From contig NZ_CP042241.1 in NCBI RefSeq assembly GCF_007833275.1, forward strand, positions 806,001 to 870,000: DNA of 64,000 nucleotides. The letters are read 5' to 3'. How positions within the stretch are numbered: the first letter of the stretch is position 1; each line of letters opens with the position of its first letter. This document shows, in pieces, positions 59,186-64,000 of this stretch. The translations under genes and the position numbers were made by a program. This DNA comes from Salarchaeum sp. JOR-1. GTDB lineage: Archaea > Halobacteriota > Halobacteria > Halobacteriales > Halobacteriaceae. The notes under the pieces are model-generated. The model was not told where the DNA came from. It worked only from the letters and a program-made list of their open reading frames with translations, and made no database searches.

Positions 59186-60243
59186 GCGTCTTCCTCACGG
59201 GATTCCCGGGATTCCTCGGATCCGCGCTCGTCGACCGGCTCCGCGACCGCACCGACCGCATCGACTGTCTGGTTCAGTCCCGGTACCGCGAGCAGGCCGA
59301 AGCGCGCGCCGAAACCATCGCCGGCGACGACTGGCAGGACGCCATCGCGCTCCACGAGGGCGACATCACGCAGTCCCACCTCGGCCTCGACCCCGACGCG
59401 TACGACGACCTCCAGTCGGACGCGGAGGAGGTGTTCCACCTCGCCGCCGTCTACGACCTCGCGGTCGACCGCGAACTCGGGATGGCCGTGAACGTCGACG
59501 GCACCGAGCGCGTTCTCGACTTCGCGGCGGGCGCGCCCCTCCGAAGATTCCAGTACGTGAGCACGTGCTACGTCTCCGGCCGCCACGACGGCGTGTTCCG
59601 AGAGACCGACCTCGACGTGGGACAGTCCTTCAACAACCACTACGAGGAGACGAAATTCCTCGCCGAACGCGCCGTTCAGGAGCGCATGGGTGAGATCCCG
59701 ACAACCATCTATCGGCCCGCCATCGCCGTCGGCGACTCCGAAACCGGCGCGACCCAGAAGTACGACGGCCCCTACTTCACCCTCCAGTGGCTCCTCCGCT
59801 GTCCGGGTATCGCCCCCGTTCCGTTCCTACCGGGGTCGCTCGACACCGAACTCAACGTCGTCCCCCGCGACTTCGTCGTCGACGCCATCGACGAACTCAG
59901 CCGTCTCGACCGCTCGTCGGGGATCGTCTACCAGCTCTGCGACCCGAATCCGCCCACGATTCCGGAGCTCACGCGACTGCTCGCGGACGCCGCCGACACT
60001 CGCACGCTCCCCGTGCCGAGCACGCGCGGCCTCACGAAGCGCCTCCTCCGAACGAGCCTCGGCCGCAAGACGGGGGTTCTCCCGGAGTCAGTGGACTACT
60101 TCACGCATCCGACGACGTACGTCTGCCCGAACACCCGCCGCGACCTCGAGCACGCGAGCTGTCCACCGTTCGAGAGTTACGTCGACACGCTCGTCGACTA
60201 CGTCAGAGAACACCCGGAGATAGACCCGGACGCGATGATCTGA
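59182..60243 (+). CDS. Extended SDR / thioester-reductase-like oxidoreductase
   Basis: The NAD(P)-binding protein has 353 residues, starting MSVFLTGFPGFLGSALVDRL (GTG at 59182). The Rossmann glycine motif is TGFPGFLG. VFHLAAVYDL and YVSTCYVSGRHDG match male-sterility/NAD_binding_4 proteins, and the catalytic pair is in NHYEETKFLAE (Y-x3-K). Such domains reduce acyl thioesters or act on polyprenyl or sugar substrates. Co-translated with the aldehyde dehydrogenase, it may handle the same aldehyde (inference). Confidence 0.88.
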   Translation: MSVFLTGFPGFLGSALVDRLRDRTDRIDCLVQSRYREQAEARAETIAGDDWQDAIALHEGDITQSHLGLDPDAYDDLQSDAEEVFHLAAVYDLAVDRELGMAVNVDGTERVLDFAAGAPLRRFQYVSTCYVSGRHDGVFRETDLDVGQSFNNHYEETKFLAERAVQERMGEIPTTIYRPAIAVGDSETGATQKYDGPYFTLQWLLRCPGIAPVPFLPGSLDTELNVVPRDFVVDAIDELSRLDRSSGIVYQLCDPNPPTIPELTRLLADAADTRTLPVPSTRGLTKRLLRTSLGRKTGVLPESVDYFTHPTTYVCPNTRRDLEHASCPPFESYVDTLVDYVREHPEIDPDAMI

Positions 60244-60245
60244 GC

Positions 60246-61502
60246 TTAGATGCCGGTGTCGTACCGGAGGAGACCCGCGATCCCGCCGAACGCCGTCAGG
60301 AGCTGCTCGCCCTTCTCGAAGTCCGTGCTGATGAAGTGCGTGTCCGTCCCGCGCTGATCCGCGATATTCATCAGGAAGTCGATGACGTCCTCGCGCTCGC
60401 CGTCCTCCGCCGCGACCGTCGCGTCGCAGTCCGAGCAGTCGTGGCTCGGCGTGGACGCGCGCCTGTCTATGACCTCGTACTCCTCGTGGTCGTTCTCGCA
60501 CTCGTAGACGACCACGTCCTTCCGCAAGTCCTCGCTCAAGAGGAGTCTATCCACCGAGCCCATCACGAGGTTCTGGCGGGTCGGCTCGAACCCGTAGGTC
60601 GCGAGGCCGCCGCCCTGGAGTTCGGAGAAGAACTCGCTCATGTCGTCTTTGTCCTGCATCAACTCCGCCTCCGAGAGCGCCTCGGAGCCCGCGTCCACGA
60701 GGTCGCTCAGTCCGGACTCGTCCGTGTAGGAGACGTCGAACTTCCCGAGCACCTTGTCCTGGAGTTCGTGGTGGAGGTAGTCGCCGTCGAGGAACTCGTC
60801 CTTCGTCGGACTCGGGCCGCCGACGAGAATGCCGTCGAGTTCGTGGCGCTCCGGGACGAACAGGTCGTTCGCCATCCCCGCGACCTCCTGATAGAAGTTG
60901 TCGATGGCCTCCAACCGGAGTCGCGCGAACCGCTGCGCTGACTGCCCGCCTTTCCGCTGCTTCCCGGGGACGAGCGAACTCGCGGACTTCACGGGCTCCA
61001 CGCGCTTTCCCTTCAGCCACCCGACGTTCGCCTCCCGCCGGTCGAGCACGATGAGGCCGTACAGTCCCTTGTCCGCCAGCATGTGCTCCAGCGGCTCCGT
61101 CAGGAACTCGCTGTCGCAGTGGTAGCGGAACGACTCCACGGGCTGGGGCGGGTTCTCGAGAACCTCCGTCACCATCTTCGTCTGCCCGCCGCCCGAGTCC
61201 ACCGCGCCCGAGAACAACACCATCCCGTTCTCCGGCGGGAACGTATCGTAGTACCGCAGGCGGTCCTTGATGGAGGTCAGGGCGTCCTGCACGTTCGTCC
61301 GCGTCTGCTTCGACTTGATGTTCGACGCCTCCGAGTGCTCCTGCGTGACGTGCGCCACCACGTCCGAAATCTGGCGGTCCGGCGGAATGTAGATAGTGAC
61401 GAGCTGCGTCCCCGAACCGGAGTACTCCTTCAGCTCCTCGATGAGCTTCCGGAACTCGTACTTCTTCCGGTCTTCGGACTGCTCCTCCTGCTGTTCACTC
61501 AT
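60246..61502 (-). CDS. prf1: Peptide chain release factor aRF1
   Basis: aRF1 recognises all three stop codons and releases the finished peptide. The chain has 418 residues. The stop-codon-reading motif is NIKS (61-64), GGQ (185-187) lies in the peptidyl-hydrolase domain, and the C-terminal domain has the zinc-type CDSEF...CSDCDAT elements. ATG at 61502 follows a T-free gap. Convergent with the SDR gene, two bases apart. Relevant to the premature TAG in the DUF2298 gene, as aRF1 would terminate there. Confidence 0.97.
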   Translation of the reverse strand: MSEQQEEQSEDRKKYEFRKLIEELKEYSGSGTQLVTIYIPPDRQISDVVAHVTQEHSEASNIKSKQTRTNVQDALTSIKDRLRYYDTFPPENGMVLFSGAVDSGGGQTKMVTEVLENPPQPVESFRYHCDSEFLTEPLEHMLADKGLYGLIVLDRREANVGWLKGKRVEPVKSASSLVPGKQRKGGQSAQRFARLRLEAIDNFYQEVAGMANDLFVPERHELDGILVGGPSPTKDEFLDGDYLHHELQDKVLGKFDVSYTDESGLSDLVDAGSEALSEAELMQDKDDMSEFFSELQGGGLATYGFEPTRQNLVMGSVDRLLLSEDLRKDVVVYECENDHEEYEVIDRRASTPSHDCSDCDATVAAEDGEREDVIDFLMNIADQRGTDTHFISTDFEKGEQLLTAFGGIAGLLRYDTGI

Positions 61503-61612
61503 TACCCGAAACTAGCCCGCGAAACGGTAAGTAACCTTTGACACTCCCAGCGCGCCCGCGCGCGGCCGCTGAGCGTCCGAAACAGACGCACGCCCGGCCG
61601 GGAGACACGCCG

Positions 61613-61692
61613 CGTCCGCTCACGCCTCACCGTTCAGCGCTCGCTCGTTCAGCGTTCGCTACGTCCGGGAATTCGAAGATCCCCCCTCCTAC
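61613..61692 (+). repeat. Intergenic duplication, copy 1
   Basis: This copy contains CGTCCGCTCACGCCTCAC (61613-61630) and a 26-base block beginning CGTTCAGCGTTCGCTACG (61646-61671), then a degenerate hairpin and CCTCCTAC. Copy 2 (61740-61806) repeats both blocks with a 13-base difference in spacing. Confidence 0.6.
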
Positions 61693-61739
61693 TCACGGGT
61701 CACTCGCGTTCCCCGTTCGCTCGTTCAGCGGACACTCCG

Positions 61740-61806
61740 TGTCCGCTCACGCCTCACTTCGTTCAGCGTTCGCTACGTCCGGGAAATCGGGGATTTCCCG
61801 TCCTAC
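61740..61806 (+). repeat. Intergenic duplication, copy 2, reaching the argS stop codon
   Basis: The same blocks as copy 1 occur at 61741-61757 and 61760-61785 (26 of 26 bases identical). The copy ends in CGTCCTAC, whose CTA is the argS stop codon on the minus strand. The element therefore borders or replaced the 3' end of argS. Confidence 0.6.
61780..61800 (-). terminator. Hairpin after argS
   Basis: CGGGAAATC-GGG-GATTTCCCG is a perfect 9-bp stem with a 3-base loop, three bases downstream of the argS stop. It may act in termination or RNA stability, or be part of the repeat element. Confidence 0.5.
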
Positions 61807-63554
61807 ATCGACTCGGGCGCGTCCACCCCGAGGAGGCCGAGGCCGGTGTCGAGGGCTTCGCGGGCGGCGTTGACGACGGCGAGCCGGGCGTCCCGCACCT
61901 CGGGGGCCACGTCGTCGGCGAGGACGGGGCACTCGCGGTAGAACGTGTTGAAGTCGTCGGCGAGGTCGCGGACGTACGTCGCCACCTGGTGGGGTTCGAG
62001 TTCGTCCGCGCTGCGTTCGACGACGACGGGGAGGCGGGCGACGGAGCGAACCAGTTGGATTTCGGCGTCGTCAGTCAGGCGGCCTGCGTCGATGTCCTCG
62101 GGAACGGTCTGGCCGTCGAGAATCCCGCAGCTGCGGGCGTGGGCGTACTGGACGTAGGGCGCGCTCTGTCCCTCGAAGTCGAGGGCGTCGTCCCAGTCGA
62201 ACGTGATCGCCTTCTGGGGTTGCTTCGCGACGATGTCGTAGCGCACCGCGCCGATGCCCACTTGTCGGCTGATGCGTTCGATGTCGTCCTCGGTGAGGTC
62301 GTCCTCGCGGATGCGGTCGTCGAGGCGTTTCTCGACCTCGTCGCGGGCGCGCGAGACGGCTTCGTCCAGGAGGTCGTCCATGTCGACGCCGGTGCCGGCG
62401 CGCGTGCTCATCGACTCGCCGCCGGGGAGGTTCACCCAGCCGTAGAACAGCTCTTCGAGCTGGTCGGTGTCGTTCCCGAGGATGTCGAGCGCGGCGCGGA
62501 GCTTGTTCGCGTGGAGCTCCTGGTCTTCGCCGAGCACGGTGATTGCGCGGTCGAACTCGTCGAACTTCCACTCGTGGTGCGCCAAATCCCGGGTCGTGTA
62601 GAGGGTCGTGCCGTCGGAGCGGAGGAAGACGAACGACTGCTCGATGTCCCAGTCGTCGAGGTCGAGCTGCCACGCGCCCTCCTCCTTGTACGCGTACTCG
62701 GCGTCCTTGAGGCGCTCCGTGACCTCCTGGGTTGAGTCGTCCTGGAGGAATCGGGTCTCCTTCACGAACTCGTCGAACTCCGCGGGGAGCCGACTGAGCG
62801 TGTCCGTCATCCCGTCGAGAACCTGGTCGACGACTTCGCTCACGCGCTCGTACGTCTGCTCGTCGCCGCTGTCGAGGCCTTCGATGATGTCCGCGATTTC
62901 GTCCTCGGCGGCCGCGACTTCGCTCTCCGAGGCCTCGTCGAGGAACGCGTTCCCCGTCCGGTAGTACCGGACGAGGTCGTAGTCGGACTTCTCGCGCTCG
63001 GGTTCGGGGAGGTCGGACTCGTCGAACGTCTCGTACGCCCACGTGAACACGGCCATCTGGCGGCCGGCGTCGTTCACGTAGTACTCGCGGGTCACGTCGT
63101 TGCCGGCGTAGTCGAGCACGCGCGCCGTCGCGTCCCCGATGATGGGGTTGCGGGCGCGCCCGACGTGCACGGGCCCGGTGGGGTTCGCGCTCGTGTGCTC
63201 CACGACCACGCTGTCGCCCGTGTCGGGGAGGCGGCCGAACCCCTCCTCGCGGGTCGCGGCGAGCGTGTCCGCGTCGTACTGGTCTGTGACCTCGAAGTTC
63301 ACGTACGGGCCCTGTGTCGTGACGTCGCCGAGGTAGTCGTATCCGCTCGCGTCGAGTTCGGCGGCGATGTCCGCGGCGACGCTGGCGGGCGCGGCGCCCG
63401 CCTCGCTGGCGAGGCGGAACGCGACGCTGGATGCGAGCACGGCGGGCACGTCCTCGGGCGGTTCTTCGAGTCCGAGGTCGTCTGTCGGGAGGTCGAGCGC
63501 CGAGAGCGCCCCCGAGAGGGCGTCCTCGACCTCCGCGCGAAAGGCCAGGAACAT
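61803..63554 (-). CDS. argS: Arginyl-tRNA synthetase
   Basis: This class I synthetase charges tRNA-Arg. It has 583 residues. The N-terminal tRNA D-arm-binding domain (about 1-100) is followed by the Rossmann core with the HIGH-type motif [26 protein letters not shown] corresponds to the KMSKS region, and the DALR-type C-terminal anticodon-binding domain contains [13 protein letters not shown] and ends [22 protein letters not shown]. The ATG at 63554 starts [14 protein letters not shown]. Its stop codon is embedded in a repeat. Confidence 0.97.
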   Translation of the reverse strand: MFLAFRAEVEDALSGALSALDLPTDDLGLEEPPEDVPAVLASSVAFRLASEAGAAPASVAADIAAELDASGYDYLGDVTTQGPYVNFEVTDQYDADTLAATREEGFGRLPDTGDSVVVEHTSANPTGPVHVGRARNPIIGDATARVLDYAGNDVTREYYVNDAGRQMAVFTWAYETFDESDLPEPEREKSDYDLVRYYRTGNAFLDEASESEVAAAEDEIADIIEGLDSGDEQTYERVSEVVDQVLDGMTDTLSRLPAEFDEFVKETRFLQDDSTQEVTERLKDAEYAYKEEGAWQLDLDDWDIEQSFVFLRSDGTTLYTTRDLAHHEWKFDEFDRAITVLGEDQELHANKLRAALDILGNDTDQLEELFYGWVNLPGGESMSTRAGTGVDMDDLLDEAVSRARDEVEKRLDDRIREDDLTEDDIERISRQVGIGAVRYDIVAKQPQKAITFDWDDALDFEGQSAPYVQYAHARSCGILDGQTVPEDIDAGRLTDDAEIQLVRSVARLPVVVERSADELEPHQVATYVRDLADDFNTFYRECPVLADDVAPEVRDARLAVVNAAREALDTGLGLLGVDAPESM

Positions 63555-63646
63555 ACGGATTCGTGGGGTTCCGCCGCCTAAAGGCGTTGTGAGTTACGGG
63601 AGCGGCCATCACGCCTTTCCGCGCGCGGGCAGTTCTTCCGTTCACA

Positions 63647-63892
63647 ATGTCCGACGACACAGACGCGGACGTTACGAACCGAGACCCGGACGTCGAGGAC
63701 GACGACGGCCACGGCGTGACAGTCGAGGGCGGCGGGGACGCGGGCGCGTCCGCACCCGAAGCCTCCGACGAGGTGGAGCCCGACCGCGCCGAGGACGCCG
63801 ACTTCGACGCGCAGGAACAGAAGCGGGAGGACGAGGCCGCGGACGCCGAGAACCTGGACAACCACCGCGACGAGGAGCCGTTCGAGACCTAA
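63647..63892 (+). CDS. Small, extremely acidic protein
   Basis: The 81-residue chain is made mainly of Asp, Glu, Ala and Gly (MSDDTDADVTNRDPDVEDDD). It has no hydrophobic core and is probably disordered. Acidic composition is normal for haloarchaea, but this level suggests a linker or chaperone-like role, which is a guess. The reverse strand gives an arginine-rich reading that is clearly a shadow. It lies 92 bases after the argS start on the opposite strand. Confidence 0.65.
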   Translation: MSDDTDADVTNRDPDVEDDDGHGVTVEGGGDAGASAPEASDEVEPDRAEDADFDAQEQKREDEAADAENLDNHRDEEPFET

Positions 63893-64000
63893 CTAGGGTT
63901 CGACAGTCCGTTCTCCGATCGTTCGGTTCTCGACTCTGCGCACATCTTCCTCCGATGGATCCGGGAACGCCGCCGGGTGCAGGCACCACGCGAGGCGCTC
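63893..64000 (-). CDS. C-terminal fragment of a gene cut by the window edge
   Basis: The minus strand is open from the window edge for 35 codons, ending ERLAWCLHPAAFPDPSEEDV, then RRVENRTIGERTVEP and TAG (63893-63895). The fragment reads like a real protein tail, but it is too short to identify. It is convergent with the acidic protein gene, one base away. Confidence 0.4.
   Translation of the reverse strand, partial: ERLAWCLHPAAFPDPSEEDVRRVENRTIGERTVEP

Larger units (their letters stand above)
61503..61802. other. 300-base intergenic region with duplicated sequence
   Basis: This gap between prf1 and argS (both minus strand) shows no credible coding frame. It contains the imperfect duplication described separately, several GTTCAGCG units, and a hairpin next to the argS stop codon. 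The prf1 promoter must lie near 61525-61540; a weak candidate is GTTACTTAC on the minus strand at about 61527-61535. Confidence 0.6.

Noticed and set aside
61503-61802. CRISPR-like direct repeats
   Set aside because: Only two copies, uneven spacing and no cas genes; better read as a duplicated intergenic element.

Overview
The window comes from a haloarchaeon (class Halobacteria). Base composition is very GC-rich with C/G-ending codons. Predicted proteins are strongly acidic and lysine-poor. The information-processing genes are archaeal: MCM, TFB, RPA with an RPA-associated protein, aRF1, IleS, ArgS, Tfx and an A-type ATP synthase. Haloarchaeal hallmarks are a halophilic 2Fe-2S ferredoxin, a PGF-CTERM surface protein, Tat signals, a prepilin peptidase and TATA-driven, largely leaderless genes. 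I cannot assign the genus. No rRNA, CRISPR array, insertion sequence or orc1/cdc6 gene is visible. The main mobile element is an intein inside mcm.

Layout. 1-12.4 kb: a truncated phosphate permease, ferredoxin, prepilin peptidase, hisI, a coiled-coil protein, a phosphohexomutase (glmM-like), a lipoprotein, a beta-propeller protein, a winged-helix membrane protein, prs and ileS. 12.5-18.4 kb: a GNAT enzyme, a HIT protein and a cluster of proteins of unknown role. The cluster has a ParA-like protein lacking both P-loop lysines, a canonical MinD-type ATPase at the end of a coupled four-gene operon, a short TFB paralogue and several small proteins. A 172-bp divergent promoter in it carries two strong DNA palindromes. 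18.4-22.1 kb: mcm, split by a 529-residue intein that has a homing endonuclease and two helix-turn-helix segments. 22.1-31.6 kb: a secreted nuclease fusion, tRNA-Pro, an SLC13 permease with RCK_C domains, a zinc-ribbon DEAD/DEAH helicase, a cupin, a site-2 protease, a glycosyltransferase and tRNA-His. 31.6-36.3 kb: a 40-residue zinc-finger protein, a ribbon-helix-helix regulator with a palindromic operator candidate, the RPA operon, a mannose-1-phosphate guanylyltransferase, Tfx and a TRAM protein.

36.3-48.5 kb: a DUF2298 membrane protein interrupted by one in-frame TAG, a radical SAM protein, a DUF373 protein, a prenyl synthase, a membrane-protein trio, etfBA, secreted or membrane proteins, a pilin-like protein whose frame runs on antisense into its neighbour, and a quinone-type methyltransferase. 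48.5-57.2 kb: the complete A-type ATP synthase operon H-I-K-E-C-F-A-B-D. 57.2-64 kb: a zinc-ribbon protein, an aldehyde dehydrogenase coupled to an extended SDR, prf1, a repeat-rich intergenic region, argS, a small acidic protein and the tail of one more gene.

Most genes are housekeeping: energy (ATP synthase, ETF, ferredoxin), translation, replication and repair, and the envelope. The part most likely to hold an undescribed system is 13.6-18.4 kb. It joins a lysine-less and a canonical ParA/MinD-type protein, a divergent TFB and a palindromic intergenic site, next to the replicative helicase gene.
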